From Gammaproteobacteria bacterium (lineage in GTDB: Bacteria; Pseudomonadota; Gammaproteobacteria; Pseudomonadales; Moraxellaceae): DNA of 64,000 bases. Both the position numbers and the translations under genes were made by a program. The stretch lies in assembly GCA_028868515.1 (NCBI GenBank), contig JAGWUI010000008.1, positions 49,716 through 113,715 of the forward strand, written 5' to 3'. Below, piece after piece: positions 9,818-18,847 of the stretch. A model generated the notes under the pieces. The model was not told the DNA's origin. It saw only the letters and a list, made by a program, of their open reading frames with translations, and did not search any database. Position 1 is the stretch's first letter. Every line of letters begins with the position of its first letter.

Positions 9818-10588
9818 ATGTCAAAAACAATATTTATGATTCATGGGATGTGGGGTTCTGGTGAAATTTGGACGGGATATAAAGAATATTTTGAAGCACA
9901 AGGTTATCGTGTGATTGCACCAACACTGAGACTTCATGGTGAAAAATATAAAGCCGTTGCACCACAAGAACTTGGCACTGTAAGTATCTTGGATTATGTC
10001 GATGATCTTGAAAAAGAAATTCGTGCGCTGAATGAAAAACCAATCATTATGGGACATTCAATGGGCGGATTACTGGCTCAGATTCTGGCAAGTCGAGGAT
10101 TGGCTAGCAAGCTCGTGCTATTAACATCAGCACCACCTGCAGGCGTTTTGGCGTTACGTCCTTCATCAACTCGAACCTTCTTGTCAGTGCTCAGCATTTG
10201 GGGCTTCTGGAAAAAACCAATGCGTTTAACTCTTGAAGAAGCAAAATACGGCATCCTCAATTTGTTAACCCCAGAACAACAGGTTGAAGAATATAACAAA
10301 TACTCTTTTGAATCAGGTCAAGCGGCATTTGAAATTGCGTTTTGGCCATTAGACGGCAATAAAGCAACCTATGTCGATGGCGATGCGATCAAGTGTCCGA
10401 TTTTGGTCATTGCAGGAGGCAAGGATAAAATTGTACCTGCATCAGTTGTGAAGCAAATTTATAAAAAATATAAGAAAACGAATGATGTGACTTATAAAGT
10501 ATTCAAGAAATTTGCCCACGCGATTCATCAGCAAAAAGGCTGGCAGGAAATTGCAGACTATGTGGCGGATTGGTTGAAAAAGCACTGA
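9818..10588 (+). CDS. alpha/beta hydrolase, first of a tandem pair
   Basis: 256 aa. HGMWGSG at residues 9-15 forms the oxyanion region, GHSMGG gives nucleophile Ser81, and the C-terminal 'KFAHAIHQQKGW' provides the His. It is lysophospholipase/thioesterase-like with no signal peptide. The frame is open back to 9677, but the ATG at 9818 has AAGAAGG upstream and makes the protein exactly the same length as the paralogue at 10713 and in register with it. An intrinsic terminator separates the two copies. Confidence 0.88.
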   Translation: MSKTIFMIHGMWGSGEIWTGYKEYFEAQGYRVIAPTLRLHGEKYKAVAPQELGTVSILDYVDDLEKEIRALNEKPIIMGHSMGGLLAQILASRGLASKLVLLTSAPPAGVLALRPSSTRTFLSVLSIWGFWKKPMRLTLEEAKYGILNLLTPEQQVEEYNKYSFESGQAAFEIAFWPLDGNKATYVDGDAIKCPILVIAGGKDKIVPASVVKQIYKKYKKTNDVTYKVFKKFAHAIHQQKGWQEIADYVADWLKKH

Positions 10589-10629
10589 TCGTTTAGTGTG
10601 TTGATCTGTGTGATTGCTGTAGATACAAG

Positions 10630-10653
10630 GCTGGGGTTGACCCCAGCTTTTTT
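10630..10653 (+). terminator. intrinsic terminator between the tandem hydrolases
   Basis: Stem GCTGGGG / CCCCAGC with loop TTGA, followed by six T. It lies 41 bp after the first hydrolase stop, so the two paralogues probably have separate transcripts or partial read-through. Confidence 0.85.
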
Positions 10654-10712
10654 ATTGGGCAATGTTGCTGAGATAAAGAACTTTCAACGTTACTCTTAAA
10701 AGGAATTGAGTC

Positions 10713-11483
10713 GTGTCCAAAACACTATTGATGATTCATGGCATGTGGGGTTCAGGAGAGATTTGGGCGGGTTACAAAGCCTATTTTGAAAAGCTCGGCT
10801 ATAGCGTAATTACACCAACATTACGCTGGCATGAGGCGAAATATCTGAATGCACCGCCTAAAGAATTAGGCACGACGAGTCTATTGGATTACGCAGCTGA
10901 TTTAGAACAGCAAATTCGAGTATTAAAAGAAAAACCTATTATTATTGGCCACTCGATGGGTGGTTTATTAGCTCAGATTCTAGCGAGTCGTGGGCTGGCG
11001 CAATCTGCCATCTTGTTGGCACCTGCACCGCCTGCAGGCATTTTTGCATTCCGCATTTCATCTACACGGACATTTCTCTCAGTACCGACCGTACCATTTT
11101 TTTGGCGTAAGCCGATGAAGCCGACGTTCAATGAGGCGAAATACGGTATTTTCAATATGTTAATGCCAGAGCAACAAGTTGAAGAATACGGTAAGTACGT
11201 CTTTGAGTCAGGTCAGATTGCTTTTGAAACAGCGTTTAGCCAGTTTGACCGTAAGAAGGCTTCTACGGTGGATGAGAGGTTGATTGATTGTCCGATGTTG
11301 GTGGTTGCTGCCGCGCATGACAGGATTGTACCTGTGTCGGTTGCCAAGCAAGTTTGCAAAAAATATAAGAAGCATACGGATGTAACGTTTAAGGTCTTTA
11401 AGAAATTCGGCCATGCCATCCAACAGCAAAAGGGCTGGGAGGAGATTCCAGCGTATTTGGATGAGTGGATGCGGAAGCATTGA
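10713..11483 (+). CDS. alpha/beta hydrolase, second of a tandem pair
   Basis: 256 aa, clearly homologous end to end with the protein at 9818. Both share SKT-MIHGMWGSGEIW at the start, the GHSMGGLLAQILASRGLA nucleophile region and the 'VFKKF-HAI-QQKGW' catalytic-His end. It uses a GTG start (TCCAAAACA follows) with AAAAGGAATT upstream. Predicted to be a soluble serine hydrolase of unknown substrate. The pair is best explained by a local duplication followed by divergence. Confidence 0.88.
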   Translation: MSKTLLMIHGMWGSGEIWAGYKAYFEKLGYSVITPTLRWHEAKYLNAPPKELGTTSLLDYAADLEQQIRVLKEKPIIIGHSMGGLLAQILASRGLAQSAILLAPAPPAGIFAFRISSTRTFLSVPTVPFFWRKPMKPTFNEAKYGIFNMLMPEQQVEEYGKYVFESGQIAFETAFSQFDRKKASTVDERLIDCPMLVVAAAHDRIVPVSVAKQVCKKYKKHTDVTFKVFKKFGHAIQQQKGWEEIPAYLDEWMRKH

Positions 11484-11518
11484 GAATTTTTATATTTTTA
11501 ATCAAAAGGTAAAAAATC

Positions 11519-11610
11519 GTAGGATGGGTTTTAACCCATCAAAAGACATTAGAATATTTGTGGGGGGATGTTGTGGGTGTAGAGAAATGATGGGCTGAAG
11601 CCCATCTTAC
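11519..11610. repeat. GTAG-type REP pair (BIME-like)
   Basis: The left unit 11519-11540 begins GTAGGATGGG and folds on itself (GATGGGTT/AACCCATC). The right unit 11589-11610 is an inverted relative (GATGGGCTGAAGCCCATC then TTAC). The pair lies in the gap between the tandem hydrolases and the 590-aa gene. Confidence 0.65.
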
Positions 11611-11675
11611 TGCTGGCTTAAAATAGCCTAAGTTTTATTTAGAAAATCTATAAATTATTTGGAAATAACATCATT

Positions 11676-13448
11676 ATGTTCGTAGTTAAGTCATTTTTAT
11701 CGACTCATAATAAATTCTCAAGAACTATTATCCATTTGATTTTATCAATGATCGTAGCTGGTTCAGCGTATGGAGATGAGATTTCGACACAGGAGTTATC
11801 TACGAACAACCCCAATGTGACAATCGATCCACGCTTTTATCGCTGTACGGCACAAGATGGTAGCTATAGCTTTTTTGTTCGTAGTAGTGAGCCATGCCCG
11901 CATGAATCAGATAAGCGGCAACCTCAAATAGTAATACACGCTCAACCATCAGAAACTTATCTTAAGGCTCAAGCGCTGATTGATAAAAGTGATCGAGAGG
12001 CTCGTGAGTTTAAAAAATACGATGGTGAGACAGATGCAGATTACAAGGTACGGATGGAAGCAAGCCAAAACCCACTTTGGCTTCAAAATCAAGAAAGGTT
12101 GCGTGCGGATCAAGAAAGGCAACAAGCCCAGCAAGCTGCCAATCAAGCTACGGCTGAAAAAATAAGGAATGATGAGCGAATAGCACAAAGAGACTCACAT
12201 GTGATGATTTGGCTAGGTTTCTTTTTAGTATTGGCTGGACCAATTTGGTGGCTTTGGCACAATCGAACCCCAGCTAAACCTGTACGAGCTACGCGCCGTA
12301 AAGTTTCTCAAACTAGCTCAGCTCCAGAACATATGACACGTCCGCCTGCGCTTTTACGTGAGATAAGTCCGCGAACATCGCCACAGCCCCAGATATCGAA
12401 TCCAGTTAGTAAACTTGCAGCACATCAACAAGTTGAAAGGTATTTACACGCATTTGACACAAATGGTGCGATGCCATCGATGGCTTATTACGCTGAGATA
12501 AAAGCCTTGAATCTTAACTATAGTGTTGAGAGTTTGGAGCGGCTGGATCAGTTTTTGGTTGAACTACGTGATCGAATTAAGCCGAGCTATGCTGATCTAG
12601 TCGAGAATCCTCAACTACAGCAACTCGTGATTTTCTTAGGCATGTATTTAGCAACAACCATTGCTCGTGTTACACAACAATCGATCAAATGGTATGACTA
12701 TGAGGGTGCAAAAGCACGGTTGAATGATCCTGATTATCCAGAAACATTGGGAACATTGATGACATGCATGCTGGGGAAAGGTTATCACCATCTGCCGATT
12801 GAGCTGATTTGCGCCATACTCTATGAGTCCAATTCGACGGAGTCATGTATAGAGCGGTTGAATTATTATCGTCAGCATGCTGACATCTTAATCCCTATAC
12901 CTCGTAGTAGTTTACATTCAGCAGTTAATGCACAAAACGAAGAAGAACAAGCATGGTTTAATGCCATGTCGGCGGCGGGAATTGCAGCGACAAGAGCGAT
13001 ATTCATGAACGATCGCAGTTCATCGCTACAACCAACTCTGACAGTATATGATCCCGAAGACAATACAATGAGATTTGTTGTGATGATGGATATGAGTTCG
13101 GATAATGCGGTAGAGGAAATGAAGTACAACCCTCGAAATGTCCCTTTCAAAGTTCTTGCTTACGATAGCTATGCAAACTTACCAACTGGGCGGATGGATG
13201 CAGTCACACTACAGGCACAATGCTATGGGAATTTTGCTGCAACATGGATTATTGTCATTCCGTATCGTCCTGCATCACATCCTGATGGCTATGCGTTCTA
13301 TACGCCACTACTTGTCAGTTCATCTGTAGACACGGAGTATAACCCGATGCTTATGCATGCGTTTTATAGTGGAGTAGATAGTATGAAACTACCAGATGAT
13401 CCGTGGAATCGTTATCTGCAAGAGTCTGATCAGGTTAACCCTAATTAG
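11676..13448 (+). CDS. membrane-anchored protein of unknown function, 590 aa
   Basis: A signal peptide-like N-terminus (cleavage plausible after 'GSAYG') is followed by a short region with two cysteines ('YRCTAQDGSYSFFVRSSEPCP') that resembles DUF4124-type repeats. Then come a charged Gln/Arg-rich stretch (residues ~120-170), one membrane segment ('VMIWLGFFLVLAGPIWWLW', about 176-195) and a ~390-residue C-terminal domain I do not recognise. With the first segment cleaved, the C-terminal domain would be cytoplasmic. No strong ribosome site is seen. A terminator follows the gene. It stands alone, so context gives no role. Confidence 0.7.
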   Translation: MFVVKSFLSTHNKFSRTIIHLILSMIVAGSAYGDEISTQELSTNNPNVTIDPRFYRCTAQDGSYSFFVRSSEPCPHESDKRQPQIVIHAQPSETYLKAQALIDKSDREAREFKKYDGETDADYKVRMEASQNPLWLQNQERLRADQERQQAQQAANQATAEKIRNDERIAQRDSHVMIWLGFFLVLAGPIWWLWHNRTPAKPVRATRRKVSQTSSAPEHMTRPPALLREISPRTSPQPQISNPVSKLAAHQQVERYLHAFDTNGAMPSMAYYAEIKALNLNYSVESLERLDQFLVELRDRIKPSYADLVENPQLQQLVIFLGMYLATTIARVTQQSIKWYDYEGAKARLNDPDYPETLGTLMTCMLGKGYHHLPIELICAILYESNSTESCIERLNYYRQHADILIPIPRSSLHSAVNAQNEEEQAWFNAMSAAGIAATRAIFMNDRSSSLQPTLTVYDPEDNTMRFVVMMDMSSDNAVEEMKYNPRNVPFKVLAYDSYANLPTGRMDAVTLQAQCYGNFAATWIIVIPYRPASHPDGYAFYTPLLVSSSVDTEYNPMLMHAFYSGVDSMKLPDDPWNRYLQESDQVNPN

Positions 13449-13471
13449 AAATCAGGCACATAACAAAAGCA

Positions 13472-13499
13472 AAAGCCAGTTACATACATAACTGGCTTT
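13472..13499. terminator. bidirectional intrinsic terminator
   Basis: Perfect 11-bp stem AAAGCCAGTTA / TAACTGGCTTT with a 6-base loop, lying between the convergent 590-aa gene and infA, with T-rich sequence on the minus-strand exit side. Confidence 0.75.
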
Positions 13500-13552
13500 C
13501 GTTCATTTAGAATGAGATGCCTAACGCATCGCAGACTATTTCAATTCACGAA

Positions 13553-13774
13553 TTAACGTGCGCGGTAAGTAATACGACCTTTGGTGAGATCATACGGCGT
13601 CATTTCGACTTTGACCGAATCACCTGTCAGAATACGGATATAGTGTTTACGCATTTTACCAGAGATATGTGCGATCACTTCATGATCGTTCTCAAGACGG
13701 ACACGAAACATAGTGTTTGGGAGGGTTTCTGTGACAACGCCTTCAAACTCGATCAGCTCTTCTTTGTTGGACAT
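13553..13774 (-). CDS. infA: translation initiation factor IF-1
   Basis: 73 aa, matching the family's 72-73 residues. It is an S1/OB-fold protein with the landmarks '[20 protein letters not shown]', '[14 protein letters not shown]' and '[21 protein letters not shown]'. It binds the A site of the 30S subunit during initiation. Monocistronic here, with its own terminator downstream. Confidence 0.97.
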   Translation of the reverse strand: MSNKEELIEFEGVVTETLPNTMFRVRLENDHEVIAHISGKMRKHYIRILTGDSVKVEMTPYDLTKGRITYRAR

Positions 13775-14150
13775 ATTTGCTCTACATAGTATGGCATTCT
13801 GGAGGTTCTCATCGTAATGAGAACGTGCGAATGTCAGATGAATTCAGGAAGGACGATATTTTAGCCGTTTGCTTATCTATACGCAACAAAGCAAACACTT
13901 TTCTTTGCGTATCATGACTTGATTATTCTATGGAAGGATTGTTGCCTACGATCTAATTATGATTTGAAAGATTTTATATCATCTAAAATGATGTATACAC
14001 TTTAGGCGGAAGGTATGTCAGATCGCTAATGTACTGATTGCTAGCATTTCGTTGAACAGATAAAGTGATATGATATGCGCGAGTCGAACAGATTCAATTT
14101 AGAAAAACTACATAATGTCTTAAAGTTGTTGATGTACTGAGGATAGTGTT
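13775..14150. other. 376-bp intergenic region between divergent infA and AraC-type gene
   Basis: No reading frame or RNA gene is recognisable. It must hold the infA promoter (minus strand) and the regulator promoter (plus strand). A small AT-rich hairpin CATCtaaaaTGATG occurs at about 13980-13995. Confidence 0.5.
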
Positions 14151-15176
14151 ATGCAGAGAATTCAGACGGATGCCGCCATTCTATTTAAGATGGTTTATGA
14201 AGGTATGCGCCGAGCAGGCTTTCCCGTTGAAGAAATTCTTGCAAAAGCAGGTGTAGCACTCAGTCGTGTCGATGATAAAGCACGTACACCAAACCATATG
14301 CAAGTGGCTTTTTGGAAAGCTGCAGAGTCTGTGACAAATGATCCTGATCTCGGGATGCATTTGGCTGAACATATGCCTTTGTATCGTGGACAAGTGGTCG
14401 AATATTTATTCCTCAGTAGTGCATCCTTTGGTGCAGGTCTACGCCGAGCATTGGCATATCAGCGTTTAGTGAGTGATGTGCTTGATGCGTCTATCCATGT
14501 CATCGGTGATCAAGTTTGTTTATCCAATACAACCGCTTTTTATAAAGATACTTTGTCATTGAGGCATTTTACGGAATGTTTTGCGGTTAGTCTGTTACGA
14601 TTTTTTCGGTTTGTGACTGACGGAAATTTTCAGTTTACAAGAATTGATTTTGCTTTTGCAGAAGGTGCTTCACCAGAAGAATATCAGCGTGTTTTTGGTT
14701 GTCCTGTTCATCTAGGGCAGGCCGAGTCTCGTGTTTATTTTGATCTCAAAATTATGGATCAGCCATTGTGGCAGTCGGAGCCTGAATTATTACGCCTGCA
14801 TGAGCAATTGGCTTTAGAGAAATTACAGGAATTAGTTCGCTCTGATTTGGTCAGTGATGTGAGACGTGCAATTGGTGAAACCTTAGAAAGCGGGGAGGTC
14901 TCGTTAGAAACAATCGCAGAGCGATTAAATATTTCTTCACGCCGCTTGCGTACACAATTGAGTGAAGCTGATACCAGTTTTCAACAAGTTTTATCCGATT
15001 ATCGAATGAGACTCGCAAAGCGATTATTATCAAAAACTGATGAGAGTGTGGAGCGTATTGTTTATCTCACAGGGTTTTCTGAACCGAGCACCTTTTATCG
15101 TGCATTTAGACGCTGGACAGACGAAACCCCTGTCGAATATCGTAAACGTAAGCAAAATAATCAATTAGCATCATAG
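14151..15176 (+). CDS. AraC/XylS-family transcriptional regulator
   Basis: 341 aa. The N-terminal ~190 residues match the 'arabinose-binding-like' sensor of OruR/VirF-type regulators (PF12625 style), and the C-terminal ~100 residues carry two helix-turn-helix motifs ('SLETIAERLNISSRRLRTQL' and 'VERIVYLTGFSEPSTFYRAFRRWT') with the family ending 'TPVEYRKRKQ'. AGGATAG precedes the ATG. The target is unknown; the neighbours infA and truA are housekeeping genes, so the target may lie elsewhere. Confidence 0.9.
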   Translation: MQRIQTDAAILFKMVYEGMRRAGFPVEEILAKAGVALSRVDDKARTPNHMQVAFWKAAESVTNDPDLGMHLAEHMPLYRGQVVEYLFLSSASFGAGLRRALAYQRLVSDVLDASIHVIGDQVCLSNTTAFYKDTLSLRHFTECFAVSLLRFFRFVTDGNFQFTRIDFAFAEGASPEEYQRVFGCPVHLGQAESRVYFDLKIMDQPLWQSEPELLRLHEQLALEKLQELVRSDLVSDVRRAIGETLESGEVSLETIAERLNISSRRLRTQLSEADTSFQQVLSDYRMRLAKRLLSKTDESVERIVYLTGFSEPSTFYRAFRRWTDETPVEYRKRKQNNQLAS

Positions 15177-15186
15177 GGCTTATTTT

Positions 15187-15984
15187 TTATTCGTCGATAT
15201 TTAACCAGACTGGTCCGAGTGGTACGTCAGGTAGCTTAAACTCTTCTGGGTAATAGGCATTAATAAAATAAAGCCCATCAGGTGGAGCCGTAACACCTGC
15301 TTCTTTGCGATCTTGCACTGCAAGTAAATGATCAATCCATTCTACTGGACGTAATCCTTCTCCAATTTCCAATAAAGCCCCGACGATATTGCGAACCATA
15401 TGGTGCAAGAAACCATTGGCTTGTATGTCGAGGACAATTAATTGCCCGTGTTTGGTCAATGTTAAATGACTGACATGGCGGACGGGTTGGTTGGATTGGC
15501 AGGCTACAGCGCGAAAGCTTGTAAAGTTATGGATGCCAATCAGTTTTTGTGCGGCAAGCTGCATTTTTGCCAGATCAAGCGGCGCATAATGATGAGTAAC
15601 TTGTCCGTTGAGCAATGCTGGGCGATAAGGATGGTTATAAATCACATAGCGATAGCGCCTAGCAATGGCTTTAAAGCGAGCATGGAAATCATCTTCCATC
15701 GGTTGTAGCCAACGGATTGCAATATCATGTGGTAACGCTGTATTTGTTCCTCGAATCCAACCGCGAATAGATCGCTCTGCATTTGTTTCGAAGTGAGCAA
15801 CCATGTTGCAAGCATGAACGCCTGCATCGGTTCGCCCGGCTGCATGAAGGATCACAGGATGATTCGCAACTTTAGACAACGCAGTTTCGACGGTTTCTTG
15901 AACGCTAAGAACGCCTGCTTGCTGAGTTTGCCAACCACGATATCGGCTACCGCAAAACTCTAAACCTAAAGCAAGACGAGGCAT
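15187..15984 (-). CDS. truA: tRNA pseudouridine(38-40) synthase TruA
   Basis: 265 aa with the catalytic motif 'AAGRTDAGVHA', in which Asp53 is the nucleophile, and the conserved 'FLHHMVRNIVGALLEIGEG'. It isomerises U38-U40 in the anticodon arm of many tRNAs. The order asd-fimV-truA on one strand is the conserved arrangement of Pseudomonas and relatives, here with an asparaginase gene inserted before truA. Confidence 0.96.
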   Translation of the reverse strand: MPRLALGLEFCGSRYRGWQTQQAGVLSVQETVETALSKVANHPVILHAAGRTDAGVHACNMVAHFETNAERSIRGWIRGTNTALPHDIAIRWLQPMEDDFHARFKAIARRYRYVIYNHPYRPALLNGQVTHHYAPLDLAKMQLAAQKLIGIHNFTSFRAVACQSNQPVRHVSHLTLTKHGQLIVLDIQANGFLHHMVRNIVGALLEIGEGLRPVEWIDHLLAVQDRKEAGVTAPPDGLYFINAYYPEEFKLPDVPLGPVWLNIDE

Positions 15985-16206
15985 AGCATTTTTATTCCTG
16001 TGTGATGAGTTGAATAGGGCGTGCAGACATTTGATCTCGCCCTGAATTTTATAAAAGGTTTAAGGTCTTCTACGATGCTTTTGCATGAAAAATGGCAAAA
16101 TTGTTCTTATCCTGCGTTAATCCGTTTGCCAATATATCAATATTGTCTGTACGGATTGTCTCATCTAAGATCAATTTTGTTCATTTTTCATCGCAAAGAC
16201 CAAATG

Positions 16207-17307
16207 TCAACACACCCTAAACATTTCATGCTCATCATTGAAAGAGGAGACAGAGGCGAGGTATTCAAGCCATTGGCGGCGGCGTTCTGAGACAGATTTA
16301 ATGGTCATTTGTTGCCAGGCCAAGCGTGCAAAGATCGTCGATACGGGTAATGAACCGCCTGATAATACGCCACACGCGGCAAGCCAATTTCCCGCAGCAT
16401 ACCGAGGCTCGACCCCACCAAAAGGAACTTGTGTACTTAGAATCACCATGACACCACGTTGGTCAGCTGCCAAAATGGCTCGATGAATGCGTAAATCATC
16501 AAGTAAGTTTCCTAAACCATAAGCAAGTAAGATGACGGCACTTGCGCCAGACATTAACGCGTGTTCAAGTTGTGAGACAAGAATATCTAGTGGTAATGGG
16601 GATACATAGTATATCTGTATATTGATTTGAGAAAAGGCTTCTCTAAAACGTTGTGGATCTTTAATGAGTTCTTTAATTGGATGATCTTTTTGAGATGTAT
16701 CAGTCTGAGGTAATTGTGTTGATGATCGCCCCACAAAAGCAGCATGGTGATGCGTATGTATCTTTTGTACGCCATCAGCAATCCAGTCTTGGTGATTAAA
16801 TGCGACGCGAACCCATCCATGATGGCTGGTGTCATGGGTTAGGGCGCTAAGTGATGATTTGATGTTATCTAAGGCATCGCTTTTTTGGTTGAGGACTAGC
16901 TGTTCTGAATCTAATAATGGAAGTTGACTACCTGTGACAACAACTTTTAGCTTTGTTGTTTGGAGTGCTGCTGCAAGAAATGCCGCAGTAAATGATAGGG
17001 TGTCTGTTCCGTGGAGAATAATCCAATGCTGAATATGAGCGTAAAGAGGATTCAATAGGAGTTCTAATATTTCTCGCCAGTCATCAGGAACTAAAGCGCT
17101 ACTGTCTTTAATTTCTCCTGAAAAGTAATGCCATTCAATCTGAGAAGCGAGATTGTTTTGGATTGTTGCTAACTCTTTGTCTAGAATTTTAGCTAAATGA
17201 GGTAAAAATATATTAGAAGGCAATGGTTTAAGAGGTCGCCCTGCACAGCCAATGGTTCCGCCCAAATAGAGTATACCTAAGTGAGATAATGAATTTTGAT
17301 TGAGCAT
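16207..17307 (-). CDS. L-asparaginase (type I-like, cytoplasmic)
   Basis: 366 aa from the chosen start. The first active-site motif is GGTIG (Thr18) and the second is HGTDT (99-103); the catalytic Lys region is not resolved by eye. No signal peptide, so probably the cytoplasmic enzyme hydrolysing asparagine to aspartate and ammonia. The frame is open to 17400, but that start lies inside a terminator-like hairpin (17368-17393) that follows fimV, whereas ATG 17307 has AGAGAAACG upstream and gives the usual short N-terminus before the first strand. Confidence 0.88.
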   Translation of the reverse strand: MLNQNSLSHLGILYLGGTIGCAGRPLKPLPSNIFLPHLAKILDKELATIQNNLASQIEWHYFSGEIKDSSALVPDDWREILELLLNPLYAHIQHWIILHGTDTLSFTAAFLAAALQTTKLKVVVTGSQLPLLDSEQLVLNQKSDALDNIKSSLSALTHDTSHHGWVRVAFNHQDWIADGVQKIHTHHHAAFVGRSSTQLPQTDTSQKDHPIKELIKDPQRFREAFSQINIQIYYVSPLPLDILVSQLEHALMSGASAVILLAYGLGNLLDDLRIHRAILAADQRGVMVILSTQVPFGGVEPRYAAGNWLAACGVLSGGSLPVSTIFARLAWQQMTIKSVSERRRQWLEYLASVSSFNDEHEMFRVC

Positions 17308-17367
17308 ATCAGTCGTTTCTCTAAATTTTGGTTGGACTAAGTTTTTATTGTGAGTGAGAACACCAAG

Positions 17368-17393
17368 AAAATGGCGACCTAAGTCGCCATTTT
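17368..17393. terminator. terminator-like hairpin after the fimV genes
   Basis: Perfect 11-bp stem AAAATGGCGAC / GTCGCCATTTT with a 4-base loop, 20 bp past the stop of the C-terminal fimV gene on the minus strand. The T-tract is only four bases, so termination may be partial. Confidence 0.6.
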
Positions 17394-17413
17394 TGAACAT
17401 ATACTGAAATAGC

Positions 17414-18847
17414 TTATGAGGCTAATTTTGCAATCAGTTCACGTGCTTCTGTTTGTTGAGCGCTACCACCTTGTTCTGCAACTTCATTGAGAAGTTCACG
17501 GGCACTGTCAATTTCACCTAAAGTGATATAACTACGGGCGAGATCTAAACGTGTTTGGAACGTGTCAACTGATTGCAAGAAAGGGAACTCTTCTTCGAGT
17601 GAAGATAAGTCATCGCCTTTGATGATTTCACCGAGTGTTGGTTCGGCAGTAGGTTTGGCTGTGCTCGTTGGTTCTGATTTGATAGCATCTTGCTTGTCTT
17701 CATCGACTGCAAAAGAGTCGTCAAAGTTAAAGTCGAGATCGACTAATGGTGCTGTATCAAGTTTAGTTTCAGCCTGAACTTCAGGTTTTGCTGCTGGAGC
17801 TTCTACTTTAAGTTCTACAGGGGCTGTTTCTACAACTTCGGTTTTAACTTCAGCTTTAGGTGCTTCTGGCACGTTAAGATCAAATGCAGAAAAGTCAAAC
17901 TCATCCAAATCTGATTTTGCCGTTACTTCGGGAGCACTTTCTTTTTCAGCAGAGATTGTTGGTTTTAGGTCAATCTCATCTAATGAGAAATCATGTTCTA
18001 CTGGAGCAACTGCTGTTGGTTCAGGAGTAAGATCATCTGATTGTGTTTTTGCGGATGTAAAATCCAAACTCTCTACAGCATAGTCATGTACTGGGCTAGC
18101 TGTTTCTGTTTCTGGTTCTGGAACAACAGTTTTACTAGCATCAAACTCAATCGTATCACTTTCTTCTACAACAGTTGGGCGCTCAAGCTGGCGGTGTAAC
18201 TCTTCAGCTTGAATGAGTGCGAATGGATCATCTAACTTTTGTAGTTGTGCAAATTGAGCATCAAATGCTTCGTGATCACCTTGTTTAAGATAGATTTCAA
18301 GCAGCTCCAACATGAGGTCGCTACGATTAGGATCTTTTTGTAGACCTTTATTCAGTATGCCGACAGCTTGAGGAAAACGTTGCTGAGCGAGTAATTGCTT
18401 TGCCTCATCAAGTGCATCGATTTCAACAGGTTTTGCTGGTGGAACTTCTTTTACCGTTTCAACTTTAGGCGCTTCAACTTTAGGTGCTTCTACAACTGGA
18501 GCTGGCACTGGTTCAGTTTTTACTACAGGAGCAGGTGTTACTACAGGTGCTTCAGCCTTTGGCGGTTGCGGTTTGGTAACTGGTGGTGCTTTTGCTACAG
18601 GAGTAGGTGTGGGTACTTTGTTGTCTACTTTTTTATCTTTTGATTGTTCAGTCCATTTTTTTGGCAAAAGTGTGACACCAATCAGTATGACTAGAGCAAT
18701 AACTACCCAAACCCAGCTTGGAATACCTGTTGATGAGCCGTCTGCTGCATAAACAGATTGAGATGCAAGTCCGAGGAAGACTAATGCACTCAATAATTTA
18801 ATATGCTTAACGCCACGAGTGACGGCTAAAGGTTTTTTTTCATTCAT
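17414..18847 (-). CDS. FimV C-terminal half as a separate protein (TM + acidic region + FimV C-term domain)
   Basis: 477 aa from ATG 18847. It begins with a signal-like segment ('LLSALVFLGLASQSVYA-AD') followed at once by a membrane helix ('WVWVVIALVILIGVTLLP'), a Pro/Val/Lys/Glu-rich linker, a TPR-like part ('AKQLLAQQRFPQAVGILNKGL'), an acidic low-complexity part, and the FimV C-terminal helix pair ('FQTRLDLARSYITLGEIDSARELLNEV'). In canonical FimV these follow the LysM part in one polypeptide. Here the gene starts 8 bp inside the end of the N-terminal fimV gene, so translation is probably coupled. The alternative start at 18973 would add 42 residues lacking signal character. Confidence 0.85.
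   Translation of the reverse strand: MNEKKPLAVTRGVKHIKLLSALVFLGLASQSVYAADGSSTGIPSWVWVVIALVILIGVTLLPKKWTEQSKDKKVDNKVPTPTPVAKAPPVTKPQPPKAEAPVVTPAPVVKTEPVPAPVVEAPKVEAPKVETVKEVPPAKPVEIDALDEAKQLLAQQRFPQAVGILNKGLQKDPNRSDLMLELLEIYLKQGDHEAFDAQFAQLQKLDDPFALIQAEELHRQLERPTVVEESDTIEFDASKTVVPEPETETASPVHDYAVESLDFTSAKTQSDDLTPEPTAVAPVEHDFSLDEIDLKPTISAEKESAPEVTAKSDLDEFDFSAFDLNVPEAPKAEVKTEVVETAPVELKVEAPAAKPEVQAETKLDTAPLVDLDFNFDDSFAVDEDKQDAIKSEPTSTAKPTAEPTLGEIIKGDDLSSLEEEFPFLQSVDTFQTRLDLARSYITLGEIDSARELLNEVAEQGGSAQQTEARELIAKLAS

Noticed and set aside
17307..17400. Longer N-terminus for the asparaginase starting at 17400
   Set aside because: The extension is encoded by a terminator-like hairpin and has no family similarity; ATG 17307 gives the normal N-terminus.
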